From: Tubiluchus corallicola
Lineage: Eukaryota > Priapulida > Priapulimorpha > Priapulimorphida > Tubiluchidae
Assembly: GCA_030141605.1 (NCBI GenBank)
Contig: JAQGDQ010000307.1
Location: forward strand, 124,001 to 188,000
Reading direction: 5' to 3'
Length of the DNA stretch: 64,000 nt
In this document: one piece after another, positions 12,701 through 23,890 of the stretch
How positions within the stretch are numbered: position 1 is the stretch's first letter
Layout: every line of letters begins with the position of its first letter
Program-made: the position numbers and the translations under genes
Notes under the pieces: model-generated
The model's database searches: none
What the model was told of the DNA's origin: nothing
What the model saw: the letters and a program-made list of their open reading frames with translations, nothing else

Positions 12701-15700
12701 TTTGTCTGTCTTTTTGTTTCTTTTGGAAGACACTGTTAAAAATTATTCACTTTTCCAGCAAACAAAGATATTGCATTTGCAACAAGATGGTTTTACGCCC
12801 AAGTTATAAAATCGATTGCACAGCTTCCCGTCATATTTCAACTGCGGTGGATCATTATTTATAGTTTGCAAACTTATTCCTAAAAGCCAATGCCAGATAG
12901 TGATCCTAAAAGCTAATGCCAGATAGTGATCTATGAAGAATATTGATACCTTGGCAGTTCGCCTTCCCCCTCTCCACAAACACACACCCTCACACACATG
13001 CAGTTAGTAACCTATGTTCTCTGTTTCGAAGCTAACAGATGTGCATGTAAACTGAGTTGTAGATTGTATAAATCTTATGCATTCAATTGCATAAAAAAGA
13101 TTCAAGTTCGATGGTTAAATGTAAGTGATTTTTGTGCAGAAAATTGGCTAAGAATTTTAAGGAAGGTGTGCATATAAAAAAAGAAGACAAAGGACAATTT
13201 CTGCAGCAATTATTCCCAGGAAAAGTGATGATTCTTGAAAACGGCACACGCAGTTGCTCACGAATAAAATGCCTTTCAATCTAGCTTTCATTTTTCCTAT
13301 TATTTTGAGACTACAGCTATTTATTATAGATTTAGTTTTTTTCAAAAGTACTTGAAAATGTCTTTATATATTCACAGTCCTGAAAAGGATGTAAAGTATC
13401 CACTGAAACTCATTTCATCAATATATATTACCAGAAATGTATAATTTGTTATAGTTTGAAATGTCCATTATTGCCCTGTGCAAAAAATACGGAGTGACAT
13501 GTTATTCTTAAATAAGTTTATAACATTAACATTAATTCTTTAAGGTGCCTAATTTCATGCATATTTGTTAACTTCATAATCCAAACCTTAGTGTCCACTA
13601 ATCCATTATGCTATATTTATTTTATAACGAGTTGGAGCAGCAGACTCGACGACCTGTATGGCCCCTCACTGCCCTTTCTCACGTGCCACTAATATGTTGT
13701 CTTCCCCAATTGTAATTGTTGATTTGTTGCATTATGTGCTTGAGAGACACAACCCTTGCCTGCCCCAAGTCATATAAGTTATCTTTGTGTCTTCACCTCA
13801 GCTACCCTGACTTTATGTATAAGACTGCAAAGACACATAAACACAAAGTTTTGAAATAATGAGTATAATAAAAAGCAATCAAACCTCGACAAAATACTTT
13901 GTCACAGTCTTAACTTCCTCATTAGTAGTTTTGTAGAGTTTCACGGCTGTAGGTATCGTTGCAGTATGAACCAAATTGTAGCTATAATTAAACAAAAATC
14001 GCTATTAAAGCAACTGCAGTAAAAACAAGAAATAACATTTGCCTGACAACTACGTAATTATAGTTTAGACATTTTATATCAAGGCAGAGATACAACACTG
14101 CAAACTTTTGCAGTGTGCAATGCTGTACATATAATGGTTTTAAAATTAATATTTTTAGTAATCCATAAAAAAATTAATATTTCTGATAAACCTAGTGCTC
14201 TCACTTCTGATTACGAATAATTGCATCAAAGTTATTGCATCATCAATATGTACAAATTAAGCAAACAACTTTAGTAAGTTATTTTACAACTCTTTTAATA
14301 AAGTTGTACACCTTCATAATAAAAACTATGCACTAATGGGTAAAACTGGGATTTATAAAATATACATTACATCATAGAAATCCTTAAAAGACTAAACAAA
14401 ATTTTATTGTTATAGTCAGTTGCATAGTCTACTCTAGCGTGAGAAGGGCACAAGAAAACATAAAGCTTTTTTGGTTAAAAAGTATTTTAATACTAATTCA
14501 AATGAATGTACTTGGCAAAGAACAAAATGCGTGCAGTATGTGCATAAAACATGTGTGAGTGGAAGGCTGGTTTTCTAATGTACATGATGGAAAAAACCTA
14601 TGTGATTCTACCCACATCACCAACGTGTAAAATTCATGTTTTGTAATAAATGTTTTTTATTTACATCCTTCTTGTAGAAAGCCATTCATTTAAATACTAA
14701 GTTATTAGTGCAGTTGCTGAAACTTACACAGAAATTCCAAGATCAAGACCTTCACCTAGATGGAACTTCACTCGTCCTATTGAGCGCTTCTTATGGTCCT
14801 TACTAAGTATACGTGTAAGCAGTTCTTCGAACACTTCAGACGGATCTGGTAGTCGTGTCTGGTCATCATCCGCATTGAATATCAAATCCTGCATGGAAGT
14901 AATAATAATTGTATGTTGAATGTTCTAAATTTGTTAATTGGTTATAGGCGTTGCAAGCATTAAGCCTCCCCAAAAAACAAAATGTTGATCCTACTAACAG
15001 TTTTTACTCTACTCACACAAAATTAACATGAATGCTACTGAACTGCTTGTAATAACACAGGACAGTGAATATTATATAGTGCAATAGTTCACTATAGCTT
15101 ATAGAGTTTACGGTTGAATTAGGCATCATTTGCATTTGTATGGGTCGTCATCTGCACTCGTTTTTCAACGGTACACATAGAAAAACTTGTTGGCATATTC
15201 TAGTACAGTGTTTCGACCATGTAAGACGTTATATGCCAGAAATCTGGTGAGTTTTTCATCAAGTATTTTCTTTCATTTAATTTATTTCAAAAATCTAGCA
15301 CGTTGGTCACACTCATGTCAAAACATGTAATATTTTAAAACGCAAATTTTAAGAAGGCGCAAGATTCATGGTTCGTAACTGCAAGTGCAAAGATTCTGGC
15401 CTACAGTGTCAGGTGCAGTACACTAAACACAAGATTACTGGCCAATAGCAGAAATTCAGACGGGACCATACGTTGAAACAAATATCATGACTAGAACATA
15501 AAAAACAGCACAAGACTTCATTCAAGATTGTTTGACATACTAGTTACACTACCTTGTAAAATTTAGCCATATCAAATTTCTGTTGAGGTGCCTGCATGTG
15601 TAATAATTCCAAATCGATTCCAATATCAAACAAATCTTGTGCCTTCTGTTTGGCTTGTCTCTATAAAAAAGATAAAAATAAGATGTACTTTACAGCAGCC

Positions 15701-18700
15701 TTCACAGTACACAATGTTCATTATAACCAAATGCGTGCCTGAATACCAAACCAGTAGTGCCAAATACACTTATTGAGTTAAATAATGATTAATCAGTCAA
15801 AAATGGTGTGAGCTGGTGTACTGTAACTTTTTAGAAGAACTGTGCAATTGAAGTCTTGTATCACTCTTATATTGCAAAAATTATATCTCGCATTTTAGCC
15901 AATCAGAAGTGTGGAAGTTTAAACTAGTTGAACCACAGAACTTTGTTCCCTGATCAATAAATCTGTTCTTTTCAAAATTCTGGTACAGTCTCAACTCCAT
16001 GTTGCATAACTACCAACAGACACATAAATTCTCTTTTTTGCAGCCATACCAATTGGGATTTGAGGAAGCAACAGCAGCCATTAAGTTGGCATGCTCAAAA
16101 GGATGATATCAAATTAAAACCATCAGCAAGAAATTCAGCGTGAATAGACAGTGAAAGACGTTGTCATCCTTCCTGGTCTTCAGACTTCAAACTGCAACTT
16201 TTGGATCAAGTTTCAGGCAAAAAGCAACAACTGTGAAAAGTGCTGAATGACCATAGATTTAAACAAAGAGCCTTTGGACTGATTCAAATCCAGACTTCAT
16301 TTCAACTTTTTTTCAGATTTCCTTCTTTCTGGTCAACTTCTGTTTCAAAATTTTAATAAATGTAAGTAGGCTTTTATACCTCACAATGTTTAAATTAAGA
16401 TTATAAAGATTACTCACAAGTATTTCTAGGCTCTGCCACAAAGTAGTTTTTATACTTTAGTGCTCTGCAAGTCGGTGCAAAAGTGCTGCCTACTTAATGT
16501 CGATGATGTGGCAAGACTAGCAGCTAGTTATCAAGGCTAACTACGTCACTGAACCAACAACAAACGTGATTCAGCTACGTTCAGATATTTTTCTCTCTCA
16601 ATGAGGTAAATTACTGGGACTGAAACTACCCAGAGCCAATCTTCCCTGGGGCCACCCATCCATTTACTGACAAGGCACAACTTTGCTTAACTTCAGTCAC
16701 AAAAGTCATGCCACGACCAATCAGCTACTGCAAATAAAAAGTTGTAAAAATACAAATAAGAATTAAACTAATTTGTTAGTGATTACTCTTGCATAAGCTA
16801 ACTGATTCTTAAAATGTTATCAGGAAATACTTGACTTAGTTATAACATTTGGAAGTCCTAGCTTGATCACTTGGAGCTAAATGGTCTATTGGTCACAACA
16901 CTGGACTTACAATGTAAATGGCCCGATTCATTCGCTATCTCAACATTCCAACATTTTCACATTTCAACAAGTTTGGTTTAACAAATTTAATAAATGTGAG
17001 CTTACGCTACCATTAATTGAACAATCCTCAGTTAAATTTCATTTTATTTAATTAATTAATTATTCATAAGTTAGTTATTCAGGTTAAAGTAATCTCCAAT
17101 CATTGGAATAATTTTTGTATATTTAAAGCATAGAAGAGGGAAAGTCAAAACTTTTTCACATTATGTTTTGAGATCAAATTTAGTTTAAAAAAATTAATTT
17201 TGTAGGATTACATCAATGCTAAATGATGATCCTAAAACTAAAATTACAAATTATAAAGTAGCCTTCATAAGAAATAGTTGGCTGGCACATTTCAAAATCA
17301 GTAACAATGACCAATGAGGAAAAATAAATTTTGTAATTTATACAAATTTTGTCATTTATATTTTTTGGAAGTGTTTATAAAAATAAACACTCAACACGAA
17401 ATGAATAAAAAAATCCAACAGTAAATATAGAGTCATGGCTTACTTATAATTTCTTTAAACGTGATTTGCATGAAACTGATTAACTACTTTAATTGAATGA
17501 AACCTAATACAAGTATACAAACCAACCCTCAGCTGTGAAATGTCGCCATGCGGGTTGTCTTCATTTGTGAATAGCATGATTCGTTTGTGACCCAGTTTCT
17601 TAGTGCTGCAAAGGAACACTATTTTAAGTGGATTATATTGAAAGTAAAAAAAGCTCCATAATCAGTTACATCTTATTATTAAAAAATGCAGTTGAAAAGC
17701 ATGTCAAAAAGCACGTGTCCGCGTAAAATTAATTGACTTGGTCAGTGTAATTATATTTGACCACCACATCGATAAATAATTTTTTTAGTAATGGCCTTTG
17801 TAATTATTGCGCTATGTAATTTGCAATAAAAAGACAACCTCATATGCTCTCATAAATGGTCAAATTTAAAACTTCAAAATTAGAAAATGAAGATAAAAAA
17901 TATTGTCGGATATCTACAAAAAAATCATTGGTTATGTAACTGTAGGCAACAAGCTATTCTAAATGCAGTAGCGAACTGGAGATGCCACAATAATTATATG
18001 CAAACCAAAGTTTACAATTATTTATATGAAACTTAAAAAAGTTTTTTCATAAATTTCTATCTAAAATGTACACCACAAAACGTTTTATTTGTGAACTGAA
18101 AAGCAACTGACAGATATGGACAGTTTATGCATGGTACACTATCACATTCAAACTATAAAAATGTAGATTACACTGAGCATTGCACAAACATTATATCTGT
18201 TTGACACGAGGCAGTTTGCATTCACCTTTCAAAACCCTTTGTTTACTGTTCTTTTTTGTTTTTGTCATCATTTCCAACTGCCCCAGGGCTTTAAAAGGTA
18301 AAAGGTATTCAAGTACTGCTCAAAGCCAAGATGAATCAGGGTCATGGGTGAATAGGCCAGTTCACCATTTGGTCTGAGATCACACAAAATTAACTCAATT
18401 TCTTCTCTAATTCACACTAGTAAAAATAAAGATCAAGAAGCAAATGAAATTGAACCAAATTACCTAACATAGGCTAATGCAAACTGACCAATTTACGATC
18501 AGAGCAAATGCACAATGCAGTCTTGAGTCACTCTAGATTTACTAATGTAATTCGAGATCTTTAAAAATTGCAAATTTATAGGTATGTGATATTAAAATTT
18601 TTACAATGTTAAATACCAAAATGCCAATACCGGCAATATTATAAAAATCATCTTTATTAGTACAGACAAATCCACAGCCGAATAGTCGAAACATTTCACA

Positions 18701-21700
18701 TAATCCACTACGTAAAATAAACAAAAAAAGAATAGATAAGATCCATACAAAATGCAATGTTCTATGCAAGATTTCTTTCATTTTTTGTAGATTCGTCTGC
18801 ATTTTTTGTATTTTTGGTGTTTTGTGTAACTGAGTGGTGATGGGAATGTGAAGTACCTGAAATGTTTTATCTATTTCTGTTAAAAAAGATGATTTTCATA
18901 ATATCGCTGGTAATGGTATTTTTGATTCGGACAAAATTCGTACCACTTAGAGAATATTGAAGCGCACACCCATAGTGCATCGCTGAGAGAATATCCATTG
19001 CTATGACCAAAAGGAAATGTGTCAGTATCGTTATTCCCATTTTCCAATAAATTTTCTAGTTGTTTTATTTTCTCAGCAGATGGTTGGTCCAAATCTTGAA
19101 ACACATAGATGTGTTTGAAATCAACTGTGTTATTTCCTTGTGCCTGTAAAAATCCACAAATAAATCCTTGCTGAATAGCCCCAATGCATTTTTCCTACTT
19201 ACAAGCTCACCTATTGCAAAATTTATAAACTAAGAAATCAACAGCCAATTTTGAGCCATTTTTGACAGTCTTTGTAGCAATTCTTATCTTATGTAATTAC
19301 ATACGCAATGTTACAATAAACGAAGGCAAACTACTAAACCAAGCTTCTGTTCTAAACTAAGAGAAATGAAACATTTCTCTAACTCTCTGCCAAAAAAAAC
19401 AAAATTTCTAACAAATTTTCATTCTGATGCAATTTTAGGTGTTAGTCAATAAGCGCGACTTTTTTTAAAATAGTGAATGCTAGTATTTCGTGCTGCCATT
19501 TCGTATTCTAAAAAATTTGCCAGCAAAACATGGATTTAACATCAGTATGATAAAACTTAGATGACATTAGTGAAATAACCCTCGTTCAACTATTCTGTTA
19601 CAAAAATGCTTTAGAATTTTATTTCAACTCATTTCTGTGTTAAGTGAGAGTTAAGAGAAAGAGATAGTAAAACGATAAAGAAGTATTCCAGGCCTCATAG
19701 TATGAGGCCTGAGCTGCTAGTATAAGGCAGCGCTGAGTGCTAAACAAAATGTTCAAGGCAATCTAATGAGGTAAGTTACCTTTGTGCTTGAACAGACAGT
19801 TTCACATTTCCTTCCAGATTTGTCTGTTGAATTCTACGGAGCTAAGGTCCTTAAAAATGGTACCTAATCTGCAGTTTTTATGACAATCATTGGTGTCGGG
19901 AAACCATGACTAGTATGGCATATATAAAGAGCATTACATTTATATGTTAACCTTTGTAGTCAATATATCCAGAATAGTATGTGAAGCAACTGTAGAACAT
20001 CAGGTAAGGAAAGTAGGAAACATATTCAGCTGTGAACTATGCAGAAAATACACTCATAAGCAAATAAATAAGAAATAACATACATTCCATACTAATTTAA
20101 GCAAGAAACTACATACCGTTGCATAGAAAACTATAGCCATCAAGTCTCTGTCACTGCTCACTATCTTGTTCATCATAACATTCTTCACACACTGCAAGTT
20201 ACAACGAAACAAAAGCTAGTTTTATAATTATGCTCTTAACATTTTCTATAATCTAAGGAGCAGGCTTCCCTAGAGATATTGTATCCCTATGTATAAAACA
20301 GAAATGTTAAAATTTATTAACTTTATCATAGCATCAAAACGAGATATTAAATGGGTCACTTATTTATTATAATTTCAAAATAATTATCTTTGATCACACA
20401 CCAATTAAAAATAAATTTGGAATATCTTGAGTAATGCCCCAATGATTTTATCTCAGTTGCTGTTAGAAGAGAGCTGTTAAAGGTTCCCCACACACCACTC
20501 CTTAGTATTTCAGGCTTTAAACCACAAAAGGAGGAGTAGGGTGGAACAAATAAAAAACAAAATTCAATGGTACAAGATCAATAAACAATAATAACTGATG
20601 AAAACTGCCAAAATGACAAAAATCTGACATCAATTCATCTGACATCAATCTCATTCACGCTCTGAAACAAACAATTAACACTGTTATTTTGAAATGATCG
20701 ATCCGTGTTCAATAATCAATCATTCTATGCATCTTGAGAAAAAAGAACTGAAAAAACAAGAGAAAAAAATCTAGTCGTTACATGAACCAAAACGGCCAAA
20801 CTTCACTAGTATTACTGACTACAATAATTTATTATGATACAGAGCTTCTATCATCCAATCACTTTTGAAAACAATACAATTATGTATGAAATGTGAATAA
20901 AATGAAATGATAACAGTGTGGCCTAGGCTCAAAGTGATGCACCACAGACTAAAAATATATCCAGAACGTCCCAAACATTTTATGGGACACTCTTAATACC
21001 CTGAGACACTTTTTAAACTTGGTCTTCAATAGCAAATATAAATGGAAAGTAAAATAACATGACAATAAATGGAAATTAGTATGACGTGACATCTTAATAA
21101 GAATATCACCAAATTACATGTAATACCATTTTCTGTTTCGACACACTCGTAAGTACTACGGATAAGATAAGATGTGTTTGGGATGTTGCTCAATGCGATA
21201 ACATAGGTCAGGACAGTTATTAGTGGGACAGAATATGATGAAACAGAACAAGAACACAACAGACAAAGAAGAAAGGGCAGAACAGGACAGGACAGGAAAA
21301 GGTGGAACAAAAACAGAAGCAGAGTTTGATCATTTTTATACATTCAAACAATTTAACCACAAGTGACAAATTTCAATTAAGATGTACACTTGCCATAATT
21401 GCCAAGTCGAAGAGACTGCGCAAATTCCTTTCCGGGTCAACATTGTTATTGGCAAACATAGCAATAGAACAGTCAACTAAAAACACAATGCTATCCCGTT
21501 GTGCAAACTGAAACTAATTCAAAAAGACTTACAGATAACTCAAATAACAAATTAGATACAAATTTCACGGCAATAAAGAAAGTCAGTTGATACAGAGTAC
21601 CTTCTGACTTCATTGCAACAACGCACATCATTATTAAAATAATCATAACACATAAATAAATTCATATCACTACTACTCATTATAAGTGCTTAATTTTTAC

Positions 21701-23890
21701 TACAGGCATTTACTATGAAACAAATGTAGAATAAGTGCACCATATGTCAATTACAGCATAATAAGTCCATACTGTAGCACGCAATGACATAAAGCGTACA
21801 TGTATCTTTCACATTAGCTCAAAAAATCTAATAACTAAGTAGGCATTTTTATTCACCTTATACATTAGGTTCGAAAATCATTGGATGGATATCCTGGAAA
21901 TCCTAATATAAGGTAGTCCTGAAAACCCCAGTATTACAATCTAATACAAAGACATTTGGACAAAGGGTGTTTTGTCGCAAAACATTTTGGCAGGCAGTCT
22001 TGGAGTTTCAGTTTACAGTTTTGTTACAGTTGGTTATGGTTTTGGACACGAGCAGTTTAGAATTTAGACACATGACGTTTGGACACCTGTGTCATTTGGA
22101 CACAAGGTACTTTTGGACATATAGGTAATTTGACAGCAAGGTATTTTGGACCATAGGCTATTTGACATATCAAGGTAATTTGGTGACAAAGTGATTTGGT
22201 CACGTTATTCATACAGACATATAGGCCAGTTAGACGTAGGTGTTCTTGACACACATAATTTGGACATATGGGCCATTATTCGTGTTTTTGCCACATAAGA
22301 TACTTAGACATTAGGTGTTTTGCACACAAGACATAGTATAGAGAACTAGACACTTTTGAAAATAGACACTTAAATGCATATCGCTTAATTTCTGCTGGCC
22401 AAAATTTGGGAATCCTCATTTGTGGTAGCCTCAATGACACTTCATTTTTAAGTTAAATAAGTTAAATATTCAACCAAATCAATACTGCTATGTGCCAAAT
22501 TCACATTTCTACTTAGGTTTCGCGACAGAAAAAAGTACGGCAACATGGTTGACTACATGCTTAATAATTTGAACAACTTTGTTCAGTGAAGAGCTAGTGC
22601 ATACTCTATAAGAAACTCAAAAGTTTCAATGAGCAGTATATCGTATTATGATCGAGTATTGATTACAGTGTGATCAGTTCTCAGAAAAGTAGCCATGTAC
22701 ATTGTTTCCAGTGAAGCTATGCTTGCAAATGTCAGCTTGAGGCAACTGCAATTGTAACTGTTGCAAGAACACTGAAATTTATTTGCACCTGAATCCACTG
22801 TGGTTAAGCGGCAAAATTCTTCATCACACATTAAAGTTTTTTAATTACTCATTTTGATCATTTGTAAGGAAAAACGTTACGGGAAAGAATTTTCTTCCCA
22901 CGTTCATTGTTAGTTAATACCTAACAGCTCAAGAAATCATGTCACATGCACGTTATCTGTCATAATTGTTGTACTGTACCTGTCGTTTCTGTCACTGTCA
23001 CAGCAATACTGCAGCTACCCTCGCTGCATGCCAATATCCGCATGTTATGAAACACCTTAGTAGTTACAAACTTTTTAACCTGCAGACTGCAATTACAGTT
23101 GAATGAGCTGATTCGAGGTAGCGAGAAAAAGAATCTTGTTCAAAACAGATAATACATCATGTGCTTGATCCAGGGGCTGGGTTTTTTTTGAAACATCAGA
23201 ACCATCTGTTTGAAAATTAACAATGTTTTAGGTGATGTAATTACATTTTAGAATCAAGTATGGCCAAAACAAAGAAAATAAGAAGTCTGGACTGAACTGA
23301 ATTTGAAATAGTGTCCCTACCTCATAGTCATAGCAGAATAATGTGTCAAAGTTATGTATGTTTTGACTTTCAAAATGATTTATGTATGATACCTATGTTA
23401 CCTGTTATCATGGATTCTTTGGAAAGCTGTTTAACTTTAGCTGTAGGATGTCAAACTGATGTATGTGACTAGACAAGTGATGACCATTGGAGAATTAATA
23501 CCACAATAGTTATTCTAGTGCTACGGTTAGCCTCAGCAATGCCAGGAGAGTTAGACATAGTTTTCGGCAATTGTGCATGAAAATGCAGTGCAGTAACAAG
23601 TAATTAACCATAATCTAAAAAATACTGGAGAATCTAACGTAATTTTTGCATTAGGCCTACTTCGTTATTGCGACCTCGAACCACCTACTTAATTTGATTG
23701 AAATTTTTTTCCATTTGGTCGCCTACTTTATATTTAATAATACTACATGTCTCTTTACTGTTACCTTTCACCTTTATTGGCTTTAAAGCACTGTGACACT
23801 ATGCTCAGTCTAATTCACCTGTAATTTTTGATCGTCTTCATCACCATTATCATCGTCACCATCTGCACCGGGCCAGTTCCAATCAGACAT
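561..23890 (-). CDS. XRCC6: Ku70 / XRCC6, 14 coding exons, 3' end off the window
   Basis: Ku70 pairs with Ku80 to form the ring that binds DNA double-strand ends and recruits DNA-PKcs and ligase IV in nuclear non-homologous end joining. Exons, in transcript order: 23819-23890, 21388-21507, 20117-20191, 18947-19143, 17527-17605, 15553-15660, 14728-14888, 13885-13981, 5068-5182, 3469-3557, 2374-2502, 1833-1947, 1202-1285, 561-638. All junctions are GT..AG and phases join without a frame break, giving 506 residues plus one base. Diagnostic matches to human Ku70 include [46 protein letters not shown] and [16 protein letters not shown]. The start ATG at 23890 opens an acidic leader ([14 protein letters not shown]) that resembles the acidic human N-terminus. 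Human Ku70 has 609 residues, so roughly 80-100 C-terminal residues, including the SAP domain, are expected left of position 561. The family assignment is very secure; single splice sites are inferred by eye. Confidence 0.96.
1661..1724. repeat. Short direct repeat in AT-rich Ku70 intron 12
   Basis: The same 24 bases (starting aaataataatgtattaataa) occur at 1661-1684 and 1701-1724, a 40-bp period. This is a simple local duplication in AT-rich intron sequence with no coding meaning. Confidence 0.8.
2374..14888 (-). CDS. XRCC6: Ku70 exons 7-11: Ku core beta-barrel
   Basis: These five exons encode residues 218-414, the central beta-barrel and ring-forming region that encircles DNA. Recognisable landmarks are GISVYNLVHTA across the exon 7/8 junction (split Val codon GT|C), TGEVLLPTD in exon 9, the [10 protein letters not shown] block across the exon 9/10 junction, QFIYPDES ending exon 10, and [17 protein letters not shown] in exon 11. 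Intron 8, between exons 8 and 9, is 8,702 bp (5183-13884). It is by far the largest intron in the gene and carries the nested elements listed separately. Confidence 0.93.
3066..3095. repeat. (TA)n microsatellite
   Basis: A nearly pure TA dinucleotide run in Ku70 intron 10. It is neutral intronic repeat sequence. Confidence 0.9.
3561..3735. repeat. Tandem duplication of about 101 bp beside Ku70 exon 10
   Basis: Blocks beginning cataaaaaaacattagatcca (3562) and cataaataaacattagatcc (3662) can be aligned over about 70 bases, both running through gttatagttaaaataaatta-like sequence. The copies sit directly upstream, in transcript sense, of the exon 10 acceptor. They probably arose by a recent intronic duplication that copied the acceptor-proximal region but not the exon. 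Confidence 0.8.
4039..4211. mobile_element. MITE-like element with about 29-bp terminal inverted repeats
   Basis: The left end (atggcacgttcagacgtaga, then gacttctctc) is the reverse complement of the right end (gagagaagtc, then tctatgtctgaacatgccat) with two mismatches. The element is about 173 bp, has no ORF, and contains further short aacttctc/gagaagt sub-repeats. Size, inverted ends and intronic location fit a non-autonomous DNA transposon. I could not see a clear target-site duplication, so superfamily is open. It lies in Ku70 intron 9 sequence next to the tandem array that follows. Confidence 0.72.
4215..4830. repeat. Diverged tandem array, unit about 147 bp
   Basis: A motif set recurs in fixed order: gcagaattc, then ..agtatattc, then a caatccattgcaaac-like segment, then gagccttg, then gtcattgccatcatcttga, then ttcaaaatggcagatc. 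The gcagaattc anchor and its variants fall at about 4351, 4436, 4580 and 4727, giving steps of 85, 144 and 147 bp, so one unit is partly deleted. Copies differ at many sites, so the array is old. It lies in Ku70 intron 8... exon 9 to exon 10 interval, and is not coding. Confidence 0.72.
7366..7418 (+). mobile_element. Isolated Tigger/pogo-like transposon terminus
   Basis: The sequence begins tacagtagaatctctattat and continues with three ttatccgga-type repeats. CAGTAGAA..TCTATTATCCGGA is the style of terminal inverted repeat seen in Tigger/pogo elements of the Tc1-mariner superfamily. I found no matching inverted end downstream and no transposase ORF, so this is a solo end or a heavily decayed copy. 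Assignment rests on remembered consensus ends only. Confidence 0.5.
8823..9541. pseudogene. Block of protein-like but broken reading frames
   Basis: Base composition is visibly richer in GC than the flanks. On the minus strand, a 71-codon stop-free run (9123-9335) contains [16 protein letters not shown] and NRCPECGKV, and ends at a TGA. A second frame (8823-9107) continues with [20 protein letters not shown] and a Cys-containing tail. On the plus strand, a run ending at 9541 reads [20 protein letters not shown]. No frame has a good start and splice context. A decayed gene or captured fragments fit best. I do not recognise the family, and an unpredicted small multi-exon gene remains possible. 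Confidence 0.4.
9663..9720. repeat. (TA)n microsatellite
   Basis: A pure TA run of about 55 bases immediately left of the large palindrome. TA runs this long often mark insertion sites or unstable cruciform-prone DNA. Confidence 0.92.
9745..9826. repeat. Perfect 82-bp palindrome
   Basis: Positions 9745-9785 and 9786-9826 are exact reverse complements. The left arm begins aaattaagtgttaact and runs through aacaaacgaaaccag into a central TATATA tract. The pairing was checked in blocks: 9751-9760 with 9811-9820, 9761-9770 with 9801-9810, and 9771-9780 with 9791-9800. A smaller inverted repeat (aatttgata at 9725 with tatcaaatt at 9741) abuts it. The structure ends 84 bp before the start of the 412-codon ORF. 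Confidence 0.95.
9911..11149 (+). CDS. Intronless 412-residue protein of unknown family, nested in Ku70 intron 8
   Basis: A single uninterrupted frame runs from ATG (9911) to TAG on the strand opposite Ku70. A stop-free run of 412 codons is extremely unlikely by chance in DNA this AT-rich, so it is a gene or a very recent pseudogene. I do not recognise the family. Visible features: 12 cysteines, including CC pairs in YCCSP and ACCGG; many tryptophans (RWDKW, SWWS, TWIW); a central segment around [20 protein letters not shown] that looks like a folded beta-rich core; a His/Asn-rich tail ([11 protein letters not shown]); and a C-terminal CLIL, which fits a CaaX prenylation box of the geranylgeranyl type. 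There is no signal peptide and no clear membrane helix. An in-frame TAG lies a short distance upstream; an acceptor-like tcctgcag just before the ATG leaves room for an upstream exon. No poly(A) signal was assigned. Confidence 0.7.
   Translation: MLQQDFNPGPTNLGYSKANWSCGSTRRGATELFYPKMHLRWDKWNDITTDEWNIKYPVIQHSQEFKFTNVRHDTNLHALLNITKEGKFIGKRKRNFGNLSWWSIDITYKLTDVMCDSEINDYCCSPVFRRYSSRYGNYVISYKLSDLITKYGMACCGGKLPRLKVLGTFLYKQQVMHVIVIHPQGIKEFDNYPKVKKTNSMVYLSEETADTWIWKPDSMLSKYNVSVNKKYGILDEKYCRWDHVTFGFYIGDNNIGFGRFEAADVFMHTRNVFLETKPPSHQKSVPCKNVSVEFSRVDTHPILATRIGNEFVEIGEANPRMYSRNDVFQRQCESRPKPPLYACAPPNNGYGLKHGAHPHMHIRSYTFTVEEESHYNSAFCNNAHMHSRRNTVHERSGHPDRNKTSEWMCLIL
11150..13884. other. Right part of Ku70 intron 8, no confident gene
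   Basis: About 2.7 kb of AT-rich DNA between the nested 412-codon ORF and Ku70 exon 8. The only protein-like stretch is the Cys-rich frame at 11924-12187, listed separately. A short CT-rich tract near 12965-12995 (cacacaccctcacacacatg) is simple sequence. Nothing else was supported. Confidence 0.6.
11924..12187 (+). pseudogene. Cys-rich open frame without an ATG, possible exon or gene relic
   Basis: An 87-codon stop-free frame contains eight or more cysteines ([27 protein letters not shown]) and a [12 protein letters not shown] segment, which looks like an extracellular disulphide-rich module. The frame has no ATG at its beginning and follows the 412-codon ORF on the same strand by about 0.8 kb. 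It could be a 3' exon of a nested gene, a decayed gene or chance. I cannot name a family. Confidence 0.3.
15553..21507 (-). CDS. XRCC6: Ku70 exons 2-6: von Willebrand A-like N-terminal domain
   Basis: These five exons encode residues 25-217, the alpha/beta vWA-like domain that contacts DNA-PKcs partners and Ku80. Exon 2 carries the first strand ([10 protein letters not shown]). Exon 3 carries the SSDRD turn and the next strand. Exon 4 contains the conserved [15 protein letters not shown] helix. Exon 5 holds the [14 protein letters not shown] strand and loop, and exon 6 the DIGIDLELL strand. Junction phases from exon 2 to exon 6 are 0, 0, 2, 0. The exon 4/5 junction splits an Asn codon (AA|C), and it is the only reading that keeps frame into [10 protein letters not shown]. 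Introns range from about 1.2 to 1.9 kb. Confidence 0.93.
16874..16938 (+). mobile_element. tRNA-derived SINE head, decayed
   Basis: The stretch atggtctattggtcacaaca, then ctggacttacaatgtaaatg, then gcccgattcattcgc follows the order of a tRNA: A box, anticodon arm with ctggacttacaa, then a B-box-like gattcattc. The 3' anticodon stem no longer pairs and the B box is degenerate, so it is not a working tRNA. A tRNA-derived SINE fragment in Ku70 intron 5 fits best. Confidence 0.45.
21955..22335 (+). repeat. Degenerate minisatellite, core near TTTGGACA..AGGTA
   Basis: Short variable units recur about every 17-25 bases, for example catttggacacaaggtactt, ttggacatataggtaattt, gacagcaaggtattttgga, and ccataggctatttgacatat. 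The array is in Ku70 intron 1. Unit length and sequence drift strongly, so it is old. It has no sustained coding frame. Confidence 0.72.
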
